From assembly GCA_002591745.1 (NCBI GenBank), contig PDLQ01000001.1, positions 1 to 64,000 of the forward strand: DNA of 64,000 nucleotides. The letters run 5' to 3'. The notes beneath the pieces were generated by a model. The model saw only the letters and a program-made list of their open reading frames with translations. It did not search any database and was not told where the DNA came from. Made by a program: the position numbers and the translations under genes. The stretch comes from Lewinellaceae bacterium SD302 (lineage in GTDB: Bacteria > Bacteroidota > Bacteroidia > Chitinophagales > Saprospiraceae). Below, piece by piece: positions 27,601-35,556 of the stretch (positions are counted from its first letter, which is position 1; the number at the start of each line of letters is the position of its first letter).

Positions 27601-28255
27601 CAATAACTACGATTACAATGCTGCTCCGGAGGAAGACTACGTTGTAACTCCCGTGTTCCGTCTTGGTACGAATGCAATGATGAGTTTCGATCTGGCCAAA
27701 GCCCAGTTCGGTGCGGACTTCTCTGATGCATTCCGGGTTGATATTTCTTCCGACTGTGGAGCTACCTACTCGGAAATATACTATAAAGAAGGACTGGAGT
27801 TATCAACTTTAGCCGGATACAATACCACAGCGCAATGGGCACCGGCTGCCGCTGGTGACTGGCGTACGGAAAGTGTTGATCTAGCCGACTTCGAAAATTC
27901 GAACGTATCGTTCCGTTTTGTTAACATCAATGGTTATGGCAACAGCACTTACCTTGATAATGTAAACGTGGTAAGCGATACCATCTCCAGTGTCCGCCAG
28001 TTTCAAACGCTGGAAGACGTGGAGCTGTTCCCCAATCCAACCAGAGGAGAACTGAACTTGATTGTTCCTTCCGTGGGCAGCCAGTCGGTGGATCTGCAGT
28101 TGATAAACAGCGTTGGCCAGACGGTCAGCCGCCAGCGCGCCGAGCGCAACGGTGGTAGTTACCGCCTGAACGTTAGTACTTACCCCTCCGGTATTTACTA
28201 CCTGCGCATTAGTGCGGGCGAACGCTTCGCCATTAAAAAGGTGATCGTGGAATAG
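24659..28255 (+). CDS. S8 (subtilisin-like) serine protease secreted by T9SS
   Basis: A 1198-residue exported protease. Signal peptide ends near residue 22 (STQAQ). An N-terminal prodomain-like region leads to the subtilase domain with the catalytic Asp in MVRDDGTVG (243/244), His in TGTHGDGVGG (269) and Ser in FGGTSGAAPG (439). The oxyanion Asn is probably in FSAGNSNNQ (about 359). Then follow a P-domain-like beta region, a segment starting VTFPNGGEHLERG, fibronectin-like and CARDB-like modules, a MAM/jelly-roll-like module near 950-1100, and a T9SS type A sorting domain (VELFPNPTRGELNL... to the end). Acts outside the cell, probably on proteins. A strong terminator follows. Confidence 0.92.
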   Translation: MRIFTRALSLLVLLLLAASTQAQSDYTIPYQDRMIDLEENISSFSWSDLNRADRIRGGHYLWVQFYATPKLEVQERLAAGDVELINFIGNKAYLAYVPTKVDVDFLAQAGVRSITKITNDLKLSENLRYGNIGDWAIEDGRLRVNLLYHDKVSTEYALDQFRELKISIAQNYKGATTIELIIPDDCLTQLAELPFVSYIEVATAPDVKDDTDGRGLHRANSLDTQTEFGRNYDGSGIGVMVRDDGTVGPHIDYTGRIDNTSATETTGTHGDGVGGIMAGAGNLNPDYRGMAAGSDIYVIDYNSSFLDNATTSRINDGTVLITNSSYSNGCNDGYTSTTRTVDQQSNTLPNLLHVFSAGNSNNQDCGYGAGNQWGNITGGHKQGKNVIATANVFSDAGLVTSSSRGPAHDGRIKPDIAANGQNQISTDPNNAYAPFGGTSGAAPGIAGISAQLYQAYQETYDELPEGALIKAAMLNTANDYGNVGPDFRFGWGIVNALRAAELIEDGRFETGAASQGVLNAHEIELPEGTIQARVMLYWRDPAAVTGAAKALVNDLDLKLVAGPGVVDTLLPYVLDHTPNTTALNLPATNGEDHLNNVEQIVLNEPAAGTYTFDVSGFDVPQGNQGYFLVYEIITERITVTFPNGGEHLERGGSEFIHWDAVNSQGTFLIEYSRNNGMSWNGIAEVPANQRLYEWSLPFATSGEAIVRVTSENAMDVSDETFDMCGRVNNNTIELTSICLDSKTFTWNAVNGADSYDFYVLGEKYMEVRGTSTEPEITIDNLPAGEEVWVAVTASSSEDGWTTKRTVAVMFDGSITNCVLGNDLVVSEILSGAGSFSEACSSDADNLVRVMLTNNGMVDLTNFEVSYQLDEGPVVNEIFAGTLAVGESAEYVFTEPLIIENGGEYELTISTENDGDEFLPNNTATISFTLSTTLIDAPVAEDFELAGFPSLDWVLQNPDNDFSWVQASVTGADGLQTTAGYINNYDYNAAPEEDYVVTPVFRLGTNAMMSFDLAKAQFGADFSDAFRVDISSDCGATYSEIYYKEGLELSTLAGYNTTAQWAPAAAGDWRTESVDLADFENSNVSFRFVNINGYGNSTYLDNVNVVSDTISSVRQFQTLEDVELFPNPTRGELNLIVPSVGSQSVDLQLINSVGQTVSRQRAERNGGSYRLNVSTYPSGIYYLRISAGERFAIKKVIVE

Positions 28256-28283
28256 TACCAGTTGGTACCATTTCGCCTGATTT

Positions 28284-28322
28284 AAAACGGCCGGTATCCC
28301 TCGGGGTGCCGGCCGTTTTTAT
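28284..28322 (+). terminator. Intrinsic terminator of the S8 protease gene
   Basis: An 11-bp stem AAAACGGCCGG (28284-28294) pairs with CCGGCCGTTTT (28309-28319), with a 14-nt loop and a run of T at the 3' side, 30 bp after the stop codon. Confidence 0.9.
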
Positions 28323-28363
28323 TAATGATTGAACAAGTTGTTGAGAAAAGGTGCTTATGCGAC

Positions 28364-28879
28364 ATGAAGAAAACGTATTTGGGGGGAGCAATTGCGGCAA
28401 TTATTATTTTAAGTGGCAACTACTTTATAGGACGGATCAACGAAGTTGACGCCATTCAATTGATCAACGCCAGCCAGCCGACGATTCGTTTTATGTGTTC
28501 GGCGATCATGACCGCAACCGCGACCATCCTGGCGCTTTTATTGACGGTATTGTCATTCAGTAGCAGTACTGACCAGCAGGTTAAGTCAAATCACTACGAA
28601 CGGATTCTGATTATTGCTAGAATATCAACGGGTACGTTTATCGCCGCAATGATTGGTTTGCTTCTACTCAGTATTCCGTTTGTCGAAGCGGATAAGGGAG
28701 AAGTAGAGCCTTACTTCAAATGGATATACTACTTCATGCAAGTTTACGCAGCTCTGTTAGCTGGCTCTCTGATCACGATCGTTTTCATGCTGTACGATAC
28801 GGCTAAAACGGTCATCATGCTAGCTCACCCGGATATGGACGATAGTGATTTTACGCAAGGAGGCCTGGAAGAAGAATAG
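28364..28879 (+). CDS. Small integral membrane protein of unknown function
   Basis: About 171 residues from the ATG at 28364; an ATG at 28325 would add 13 residues but would begin only 5 bp after the terminator. Four hydrophobic segments are visible: YLGGAIAAIIILSGNYFIG; FMCSAIMTATATILALLLTV; STGTFIAAMIGLLLLSI; and a fourth with YAALLAGSLITIVFMLY. The C-terminal tail is acidic. I do not recognise a family. It ends 3 bp before the stop of the convergent EAD11 gene. Confidence 0.65.
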   Translation: MKKTYLGGAIAAIIILSGNYFIGRINEVDAIQLINASQPTIRFMCSAIMTATATILALLLTVLSFSSSTDQQVKSNHYERILIIARISTGTFIAAMIGLLLLSIPFVEADKGEVEPYFKWIYYFMQVYAALLAGSLITIVFMLYDTAKTVIMLAHPDMDDSDFTQGGLEEE

Positions 28880-28881
28880 GT

Positions 28882-29877
28882 TCACTGACGTGATAAATGC
28901 CAGAATCCGGTGATCGCCTCATTTACCTGCGATTCTGAATATACGGTAAGTGGTTCACCAGCACCGGGAGGAGCGATAGCCAAAAGTCCCTGATCTCCGT
29001 TCATGGGTTCGGCATATTGCCCGATGTAAAAACCGTAAGTAGTTTGGTAGACGATTTGTAGAGTAGCGTTGCCCTGGGCATAAGTACCGTAGCTGCCGGT
29101 AGGGTCAAAGTTCAGATAACCCCAGCTGTGGTCGTACCAACTGGAATTTCCGAAGTGATTTTTCAGGGTTTGTGGATTTATGGCCAGTAAATCATTTTCG
29201 CTCAATTCTTCTCCGCTTTCCATCAGCTGCTTCATACGATCCGCGATCGCTTTGGTCATGGAAGGCAGTGTTTCCGCAGGAGGACTAACTTGGGGCTTCG
29301 GAGCTGGTGGTACAATGTTCTGCGGAGTTGCAGTCGCAGTAGAAGTAGAAGGCGGGTTGCCATTGGCTGGCTGGATGACTTCCGTCTCCATTCCACCAGG
29401 CTCGGTCTCCGGGTACTCATCGTTGCCCATCTCCATAAGTAGCCCGACAAAGGCCAGTACTCCCAAACCAACGAAGAACCAAGTCAGGTACTTCATCATA
29501 CCACCGGATTTTTCGGCGGGCGGGCGAGGGTGGGGGGCTTGCGGCTGTTGGTAGACCACGCCCAGAGGGTCGGGACTGGGTTGCGGTGGGGGATTATAAG
29601 GCTGAGACTGCTCACCCGGATTACGGAGGTTGTCGGCCAGGATCAGCAACTCACGGTTAATGCGGTTAAACTCTGCCGAGTCCTGTTTTATGCCGCTCAT
29701 TTTTTCATCTTCCCAATTGTGGTATTGGCCGGATAAAAGCGTGATTTGGCGAACAAGTTTCGGGGGGAGGTTTTTTCGGTTGCGCAGTGATTTTTGCAAC
29801 AGCACAATTGCTTTTTCCGTTTTTCCGCGTGACATCAACTCGTCGAACTCTTCCAGTATTTCCTTAGGTAACAGCAT
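28882..29877 (-). CDS. Membrane protein with N-terminal effector-associated domain (EAD11-like)
   Basis: About 331 residues in three parts. Residues 1-85 form a helical domain with the pattern of effector-associated domain 11: SRGKTEKAIVLLQKSL, then QITLLSGQYHNWEDEKMSGI and FNRINRELLILADNL. Next come a proline-rich linker, one membrane helix (about 129-148, YLTWFFVGLGVLAFVGLLM), a Pro/Thr-rich stretch, and a C-terminal domain of about 125 residues (HFGNSSWYDHSWGYLNFDPT; ITGFWHLSRQ at the end) that I cannot assign. EADs are adaptor domains of bacterial conflict systems that bring together effector and NTPase proteins sharing the same EAD. No effector or NTPase is adjacent. TTG at 29883 is an alternative start. 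Confidence 0.68.
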   Translation of the reverse strand: MLLPKEILEEFDELMSRGKTEKAIVLLQKSLRNRKNLPPKLVRQITLLSGQYHNWEDEKMSGIKQDSAEFNRINRELLILADNLRNPGEQSQPYNPPPQPSPDPLGVVYQQPQAPHPRPPAEKSGGMMKYLTWFFVGLGVLAFVGLLMEMGNDEYPETEPGGMETEVIQPANGNPPSTSTATATPQNIVPPAPKPQVSPPAETLPSMTKAIADRMKQLMESGEELSENDLLAINPQTLKNHFGNSSWYDHSWGYLNFDPTGSYGTYAQGNATLQIVYQTTYGFYIGQYAEPMNGDQGLLAIAPPGAGEPLTVYSESQVNEAITGFWHLSRQ

Positions 29878-30019
29878 GGGCAAATCGGTAGGTTGTTTTC
29901 TCGGGCCAGGGTAACGGCCAGAGAACTATACACAACGAAAGTAACGAAAAATGCGAGTCCTTCCAATACTGGCAATCAATGCTATCTTTGCCGGCATTCT
30001 TATAAAGACCATCTAAGCT

Positions 30020-30739
30020 ATGAAGCCCATCCGTTTTCGCGGCCTGTTCAAAGGTTTGTTTTTCGTTACCCGCGCACATTACCTGGTGCCCTCCTATGTG
30101 TTGAATTTTTTCGGCCATATTGCTGAATTATCCCGCTTCGTGCATAAACACAAGAACAGCGAATTCAACGATTTCTACACTTTTGAGTTTGATTACGCCA
30201 AGCGGGAAAAGATGTTCGACTACCTGATCGAAACCTACCAACTGGATAGCGAGATCGATTATCTGGAATTCGGGGTGTCTACCGGAGGCTCATTTCGCTG
30301 GTGGGTCGATAAGATAAAAAATCCCGGGGCCCGTTTCTATGGCTTCGATACCTTTACCGGCCTGCCGGAAGATTGGGGCCCTTTCAAGGCCGGTGATATG
30401 GCCAACGGCAACGAACCTCCAGTCATCGAAGATGATTCCCGCCACACTTTTTACCAGGGGCTTTTTCAACAAACGCTCATCCCCTTTCTCAAAAAATACG
30501 ACGGAGCAGACCGCCCCAAAGTCATTCATATGGATGCCGATCTTTATTCCGCTACCTGGTACGTACTCGCGCTCATTACGCCCTACCTGAAAAAAGGGGA
30601 CATCATCATGTTCGATGAGTTCAACGTACCGATGCACGAATGGAAAGCCTTCAGTGAATGGACTTCTTCTTTCTATATCAATTACCGGGTGATCGGTGGG
30701 GTGAATAACTTTTACCAGACTTCCGTAATGATTGAATGA
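30020..30739 (+). CDS. TylF/macrocin O-methyltransferase-like SAM methyltransferase
   Basis: A 239-residue class I methyltransferase-like protein. The SAM-binding motif I region is DYLEFGVSTGGSFRWW (about 79-94), FYGFDTFTGLPEDWG follows, and the acidic metal-binding segment IHMDADLYSATW and IIMFDEFNVP match TylF-type enzymes, which methylate sugar or polyketide hydroxyls with Mg2+. The substrate is not evident; the neighbourhood has no biosynthetic cluster. Its stop codon lies within the first unit of an octamer array that fills the gap to serC. Confidence 0.82.
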   Translation: MKPIRFRGLFKGLFFVTRAHYLVPSYVLNFFGHIAELSRFVHKHKNSEFNDFYTFEFDYAKREKMFDYLIETYQLDSEIDYLEFGVSTGGSFRWWVDKIKNPGARFYGFDTFTGLPEDWGPFKAGDMANGNEPPVIEDDSRHTFYQGLFQQTLIPFLKKYDGADRPKVIHMDADLYSATWYVLALITPYLKKGDIIMFDEFNVPMHEWKAFSEWTSSFYINYRVIGGVNNFYQTSVMIE

Positions 30740-30820
30740 TCTAATGAGACAATGACAAAATGATTTAATGGGGCACATTAGATCATTTCATCATTGTCTC
30801 ATTAGATCATTCTATCATTA
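30735..30820. repeat. Octamer-period fold-back array, copy 3 (best hairpin)
   Basis: The left arm (30735-30770) comprises AATGATCT AATGAGAC AATGACAA AATGATTT AATG. The right arm (30776-30811) is its reverse complement at 33 of 36 positions, with a 5-nt loop. A further right-arm unit extends to the serC stop at 30821. The array occupies the entire gap between convergent genes and could terminate both transcripts. The variable three bases of each octamer are matched between arms. Confidence 0.88.
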
Positions 30821-31882
30821 TTAGAACTCCCGCATTACCTTTACCAACAGCTCCACACTCTCTTTCGGCATGGCGTTGTAGATGCTGGCCCGGAAGCCGC
30901 CTACACTACGGTGGCCATTAATGGTGCTGATACCCGCAGCCTCACAGGCAGCGAAGAACTTTTGCTTGTCTTCCTCCATTGTGGGTACGAAAGTAACGTT
31001 CATCAACGAGCGGCTTTCCTGGTTTTTCACCGTTCCTTTAAAACGTGGATTATTGTCGATCTCATCGTAAAGCAATTGCGCTTTTTCGGCGTTGATCTTT
31101 TCCATCGCTTTTACGCCGCCCTGCTCTTTAATCCAACGCATAGTCAGCATACTTACGTAGATCGGAAAGACCGGGGGAGTGTTGAAGCTGCTGTTTTTGG
31201 CGATGTGGGTTTGGTAATCCAGCATCGTGGGAATGTGACGATTGGTCTGCCCCAGTAAGTCTTTGCGTACAATGACCAGCGTCGTACCGGCCGGGCCCAT
31301 GTTCTTTTGCGCTCCCGCGTAGATGAGACCGAATTTATCGATGGGCAACTCCCGGCTGAAGATATCCGAAGACATATCGGCCACGAGTGGAGCGTCCGTT
31401 TCCGGCCAGCTGTGCATTTGTGTGCCGAAAATGGTATTGTTGCTCGTTACGTGCAGGTAGCGCAGTCCTGCGGGTATATCGTAGCCGGTAGGAATGTGGT
31501 TGTAATTGTCTTCTTTGCTGGAAGCCACTACGGTCGTTTCTCCAAAAGCTTTGGCCTCTTTGATCGCTTTGGCACTCCAGGCACCAGTATCCAGGTAGCC
31601 GGCCATCTGATCTTCGGCCAGCAGGTTCATCGGTGCCATGAAGAACTGACTGCTGGCACCACCGGTAAGGAAGAGAACCTCATAAGTATCGCGTGGTATG
31701 TTCAGTAACTCATAGACCAGCTCAACGGCTTCTTCTAAAATAGCTACGAAGGCCTTGGAGCGGTGAGAGATCTCCAATACGGAGAGGCCCTCACCGTTCA
31801 GGTTCTTGACGCCTTCGGCCGCCTCGTTGAGAACGGATTGGGGAAGAATGGCCGGGCCGGAGGAAAAGTTGTGGATTTTCAT
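30821..31882 (-). CDS. serC: Phosphoserine aminotransferase SerC
   Basis: PLP enzyme converting 3-phosphohydroxypyruvate and glutamate to phosphoserine in serine synthesis; it may also serve 3-hydroxy-4-phosphothreonine in PLP synthesis. 353 residues from the ATG at 31880-31882, where the normal N-terminus MKIHNFSSGPAILPQSV begins; an upstream frame extension to 31933 is discarded. The PLP lysine is K193 in IYAGAQKNMGPAG. GGASSQF binds the cofactor phosphate, and NGHRSVGGFRASIYNAM is the C-terminal substrate-binding region. Monocistronic by context. Confidence 0.95.
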   Translation of the reverse strand: MKIHNFSSGPAILPQSVLNEAAEGVKNLNGEGLSVLEISHRSKAFVAILEEAVELVYELLNIPRDTYEVLFLTGGASSQFFMAPMNLLAEDQMAGYLDTGAWSAKAIKEAKAFGETTVVASSKEDNYNHIPTGYDIPAGLRYLHVTSNNTIFGTQMHSWPETDAPLVADMSSDIFSRELPIDKFGLIYAGAQKNMGPAGTTLVIVRKDLLGQTNRHIPTMLDYQTHIAKNSSFNTPPVFPIYVSMLTMRWIKEQGGVKAMEKINAEKAQLLYDEIDNNPRFKGTVKNQESRSLMNVTFVPTMEEDKQKFFAACEAAGISTINGHRSVGGFRASIYNAMPKESVELLVKVMREF

Positions 31883-31906
31883 GGGGTCTAAAATTGAGGT
31901 AAGCCG

Positions 31907-31914
31907 CAAATTTA
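31907..31914 (-). promoter_or_regulatory. Possible serC promoter (-7 box TANNTTTG)
   Basis: On the minus strand TAAATTTG, matching the Bacteroidota -7 consensus TANNTTTG, lies 25 bp upstream of the serC ATG. A TTTG 16 nt further upstream (31931-31934) could serve as the -33 element; it is part of a dispersed-motif copy. Confidence 0.35.
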
Positions 31915-31924
31915 GGAGGATTAT

Positions 31925-31943
31925 GGCTAACAAAGTAGCAATG
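31925..31943 (-). repeat. Intergenic copy of the dispersed TGCTACTTTG motif
   Basis: GGCTAACAAAGTAGCAATG contains an exact core at 31931-31940. It lies upstream of serC. The remaining gap to 32178 is AT-rich, with a small palindrome AGGTATAAATACCT near 32085 and no gene. Confidence 0.7.
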
Positions 31944-32178
31944 TCGTTGGTCTGCCGTAAAATTTAAAATTTGACATTCTTTTCAGGAAATCAAAATCCG
32001 GACGAGTACTCGCATCGGTGTAACTCCGGAGACCAAAAATCAACAAACTTGATTCCTGTTAATGTAACTAAATCGATCCGGCAGGTATAAATACCTGAAA
32101 TACTACCGCAACCGGATTTTATATACATAAGTCCCTTCGTGGCAGGTATTTATCATTTTCATCCTTAAATCCATCCTT

Positions 32179-33252
32179 ATGTACTTACGCTTTACACTCG
32201 TGACATTGTTGGCGCTGCTTGCTTCCGGCCAAGTAGTTACCCAAGATTGCAACACCCTCGACCTCGCCTTTTCCGATGTTGTCCTTCCTGCCTCTACTGG
32301 GACGGGCGGAACCTCAAATCGCTCTGGCGTAGCCTATAACCCCGTCTTCCAGCTCTACTACTCCGTGAACGCCGGTTCCAGTGCTTACCCGATCGATGCC
32401 TACGATGAGTCGGGCGCGCTGCTGGCAAGCCCGGTCCAGGATTTTGATTACCGCGGTTTATGGCATAATTCTCTGGCCGGCACAATTGAAGGAAATGGCT
32501 TCGGAAGCAATGGTGTTGCTATACAGTCTTTGAATGTCAATGACGGTCATCCCACTGGATCGGCTTCCGCAATTTTGCCCGTTAATCAACCGGATTCTCA
32601 ATCCGCGGGTGACTTCGATCCATCGACCAATCAGATTGTTTACTACGCAAACGGAGCTGTTTATCGCTACAACCGCGCGGATAACTCATTTGTGGATTCA
32701 TTTTCCATTCAGGGCTTGCCAGTAGCTTTGACCGATATAAATTTTAATACCCTGGTGTACGTCGGTTGCCCGAATAAAGAATATGGCATCTACGATTACG
32801 TGAATCGCCGCCTGATGTACGTCAATAAGGCCACCGGCCAGTACAGTGGCTTCACCCAGCTGCCCGTTTCGGCTCCTGAACGAAATGGTTTTGGGATGTC
32901 CTACGCCCGCAATCGCTTTTTTCTGTTCGATGCAGCTGGTCTGGAGTGGCAGGCATATTTCGTAACCGATGACGTAACCGACAATGAGGAACAGGCTTTA
33001 CTGGAAGCAGAGTTGACGGTGGGGCCAAACCCTACCCGCGGCGAGACTCAGCTTACCGTCTCCGGTCTGGCAGCCAACGAACAACTGGAAGCGCAATTAT
33101 TTGACTTTCTCGGCCGCCCGTTGCTGAACCGAACATTTATCAACACCCTGAACTTATCGCTAACTGACATTCCCGCCGGTACTTACTTTATTCGCGTCAA
33201 GAGTTTAGAAAGTGGTTTGCTAACCGCAGTTCAACCACTGGTGAAACAGTAA
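32179..33252 (+). CDS. Secreted T9SS protein of unknown function
   Basis: A 357-residue exported protein. Signal peptide about 1-20, then a beta-propeller-like domain without recognised catalytic motifs: repeated short strands such as GVAYNPVFQLYYSVN and DFDPSTNQIVYYANGAVYRY suggest six or so blades. A T9SS type A sorting domain occupies the last about 80 residues (LTVGPNPTRGETQLTVSG through DIPAGTYFIRV). Probably surface-displayed or released. Function unknown. Confidence 0.75.
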   Translation: MYLRFTLVTLLALLASGQVVTQDCNTLDLAFSDVVLPASTGTGGTSNRSGVAYNPVFQLYYSVNAGSSAYPIDAYDESGALLASPVQDFDYRGLWHNSLAGTIEGNGFGSNGVAIQSLNVNDGHPTGSASAILPVNQPDSQSAGDFDPSTNQIVYYANGAVYRYNRADNSFVDSFSIQGLPVALTDINFNTLVYVGCPNKEYGIYDYVNRRLMYVNKATGQYSGFTQLPVSAPERNGFGMSYARNRFFLFDAAGLEWQAYFVTDDVTDNEEQALLEAELTVGPNPTRGETQLTVSGLAANEQLEAQLFDFLGRPLLNRTFINTLNLSLTDIPAGTYFIRVKSLESGLLTAVQPLVKQ

Positions 33253-33277
33253 GCAACCACTATTGGAGAATCAATCG

Positions 33278-34504
33278 CTACGCTTCCAGCGCGTAGGCTC
33301 GCTGTACCGGCCACTGATCTTCGTAGCCGTCTTTCCATTTTTCAGTTGCCAACTCTTCTTCCGAGGCCAGGCATAGGTCGAGTTCAAATTTTATTTGCTC
33401 CTCGTCCATATCCTGGCCGATGAAGACGATCTCGTTTTTCCGATCGCCAAATTCTTTGCTCCAGTCGGATTCGATGACTTTCTGATTGTCCAGGAAGGCT
33501 CGGTAGCGGATACGGTCACCATAGGGCATACTGCTCCACCAGCTGCCCGCGCTATCGGCCCGTAACGAACCACCGGCCTGGTTCCAGATCAACGCTTGTT
33601 TTGGCCGCGAAGCAATCCAGAACAGACCTTTACTACGAATAACCGTTCTTGGAAATTTGTGCTGCACATAACTCCAAAAACGCTTGGAATCAAAAGGCTT
33701 TTTGCTGCGATAAACAAAGGAGCCGATACCATACTCTTCGGTTTCCGGCGTGTGCTCCCCGTTTTCCAGTTCCTTGATCCAACCGGCACTTTGTTCGGCT
33801 TCTTCGAAGTCGAACAAGCCCGTATTCAGAATCTCGTGGGGGGAGACCTTACTGAAGCTCGATTCGAGAATGCGGGCGGTCGGGTTGAGTTTAGCCAGGG
33901 CTGCTTTCAGGATACCGAGGTGTTCGGCAGTGACCAGGTCCGTTTTATTAAGGATAATGACGTTGGCAAATTCTATTTGATCGGTCAGTAGGTTGACGAT
34001 TGTTCGGTGAACACCCTCCATGTCGGTTAGGTCACGGTCCATCAATGTTTCCGGGCTACCGAAATCATTGAAGAAATTGAAAGCGTCTACCACCGTCACC
34101 ATGGTATCGATATAGCTGACTCTGGATAGATCGATGCCATTTTCTTCGTCGATGAATGAAAAGGTCTGGGCTACTGGTACCGGTTCACTAATGCCTGTGC
34201 TTTCAATGAGTAAATAGTCGAAGCGGTTTTCGTTGGCCAGTTTCTCCACCTCAACCATCAGGTCTTCTCTGAGGGTGCAGCAGATACAGCCATTGCTCAT
34301 CTCCACCAGCTTTTCTTCGGTGCGAGACAGGGAATTCTCGCTTTTGACCAGCTCGGCGTCTACGTTGACCTCGCTCATGTCGTTTACGATCACTGCTACT
34401 TTGAAGCCATCCTTGTTATGTAGAACGTGATTGAGTAGGGTAGTCTTGCCGGCTCCGAGGAAACCACTCAAGACCGTTACGGGAAGTTTTTTAACTGTAT
34501 TCAT
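33278..34504 (-). CDS. COG0523/CobW-family GTPase, probable zinc chaperone (ZigA type)
   Basis: A 408-residue G3E GTPase. The Walker A motif GFLGAGKT is at 14-21, the metal-binding CxCC motif CICC at 73-76, ESTGISEP is the switch region, and NKTD the G4 motif. The C-terminal CobW_C domain runs from about 260. COG0523 proteins deliver zinc or other metals to client enzymes, and the ZigA branch is induced by zinc starvation. The start overlaps the DUF1826 stop as ATGA (34501-34504), so the two are translationally coupled; an ATG two codons earlier (34510) is the alternative. Bases 34391-34410 (FKVAV) carry a copy of the dispersed motif. Confidence 0.88.
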   Translation of the reverse strand: MNTVKKLPVTVLSGFLGAGKTTLLNHVLHNKDGFKVAVIVNDMSEVNVDAELVKSENSLSRTEEKLVEMSNGCICCTLREDLMVEVEKLANENRFDYLLIESTGISEPVPVAQTFSFIDEENGIDLSRVSYIDTMVTVVDAFNFFNDFGSPETLMDRDLTDMEGVHRTIVNLLTDQIEFANVIILNKTDLVTAEHLGILKAALAKLNPTARILESSFSKVSPHEILNTGLFDFEEAEQSAGWIKELENGEHTPETEEYGIGSFVYRSKKPFDSKRFWSYVQHKFPRTVIRSKGLFWIASRPKQALIWNQAGGSLRADSAGSWWSSMPYGDRIRYRAFLDNQKVIESDWSKEFGDRKNEIVFIGQDMDEEQIKFELDLCLASEEELATEKWKDGYEDQWPVQRAYALEA

Positions 34505-35136
34505 GACCATAGATTTTGGGTGGCGTTGGTATCAATTCTGAGTAAAAGACGTTTTTGATTGTCGGCCACGATGGGGGGGCTGCGGTGGATAACTGGTTTT
34601 TTGGTGTCCGGGTAAATGGCACCTTTCAGGATTGCTACGTCTCCGGTCCTTACTTGACGGATATCATCTTGTCGAAGTACAATGGGGGCTTCGCTGCCGT
34701 AATTGTCAAGTGCTCGGTAGTTGATATTATCATCGCTTAGCCACAATGTACCCGGACCGTGGTAGGTACATAGCAGCCGTAGGTCGTTGATGTCCGTATG
34801 GAATTTGCTACACATATTCGTGCTTACGATGGCCAGTAGCAGGCGAAAGTTATCTGCCTTAGTTACTTCTGCGAAGAGGCTTAGAACGTTATGGATGTCT
34901 TGATAAATCAGTGGATAGATAGCTTGGTCGACAGTACTGGAGAGTTTTCGCATGATATCCTGAATCTCACCGCTTCCCCTGAATTCATTGTGCTGTTTCA
35001 GTAATTGATCCACCTCGCTTTTTAGGGCACTAGTGTCTCTTTCGTATACGACGATGTTTACGTCGCTTTGATGAATACCATTCAATACCCTGGGTGTTGA
35101 ATCGACCATCCAGTTTTCGGCTTCGGTAACCTGCAT
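34501..35136 (-). CDS. DUF1826 protein, partner of the COG0523 GTPase
   Basis: A 211-residue cytoplasmic protein of the DUF1826 family. The visible core is [20 protein letters not shown], containing a possible metal-binding His/Asp/His set, followed by GDVAILKG and VIHRSPPI, a double-stranded-beta-helix-like pattern. DUF1826 genes commonly neighbour Zur-regulated COG0523 genes, so a role in zinc-limited metabolism is likely but unproven. First gene of the two-gene unit; a 21-bp inverted repeat lies 59 bp upstream. Confidence 0.8.
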   Translation of the reverse strand: MQVTEAENWMVDSTPRVLNGIHQSDVNIVVYERDTSALKSEVDQLLKQHNEFRGSGEIQDIMRKLSSTVDQAIYPLIYQDIHNVLSLFAEVTKADNFRLLLAIVSTNMCSKFHTDINDLRLLCTYHGPGTLWLSDDNINYRALDNYGSEAPIVLRQDDIRQVRTGDVAILKGAIYPDTKKPVIHRSPPIVADNQKRLLLRIDTNATQNLWS

Positions 35137-35194
35137 TGTTGAGGGATTTGAATGCGTTATTAGTTTGTGCAGTAAAGATAGAGAATTTGTTAGT

Positions 35195-35215
35195 TAATGC
35201 AACTTTGTTGCGTTA
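35195..35215 (-). promoter_or_regulatory. Candidate Zur/Fur-family operator
   Basis: An inverted repeat TAATGCAAC-TTT-GTTGCGTTA (8 of 9 positions symmetric) lies 59 bp upstream of the DUF1826-COG0523 unit. Its size and symmetry fit a Fur-superfamily operator, and the genes are of a type commonly controlled by Zur. No Zur gene is in the window. From here to 35556 the gap is AT-rich and I see no gene or further element. Confidence 0.5.
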
Positions 35216-35556
35216 GAGGTGTGTTCAAAAATTCTTTATCCAGTAGTGCAAGGTTTAACGGTGGTATTTGCTGTGTTTGCTTGTCTACTTAGTCCGCCAA
35301 ATTCAAAATTTAATTTTCGTCCGGTAATCTCCTCACGATGCAGATATGAGAGATTTTTTATGTTAAAATGACCAGATTCGCGGTTTACGAAATCCAGTAT
35401 TGGCTGAAACTTCGTAGATATAATTTGGCTTGTTTTATAACTAACATTTTGTAAGCTGTTTTTTAATAAAATTGTGTGAATATTCGAACATTGAAAAGCT
35501 GGTAACGTATTGATTTAAAAGCCGATATGGCTATTTATCCAATTAACCCAGCAATC

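Noticed and set aside
31925-31943. Dispersed motif as a general promoter element (its CTACTTTG resembles TANNTTTG)
   Set aside because: The motif is one base short of the -7 consensus and most copies lie inside genes in both orientations; only the serC copy is well placed.
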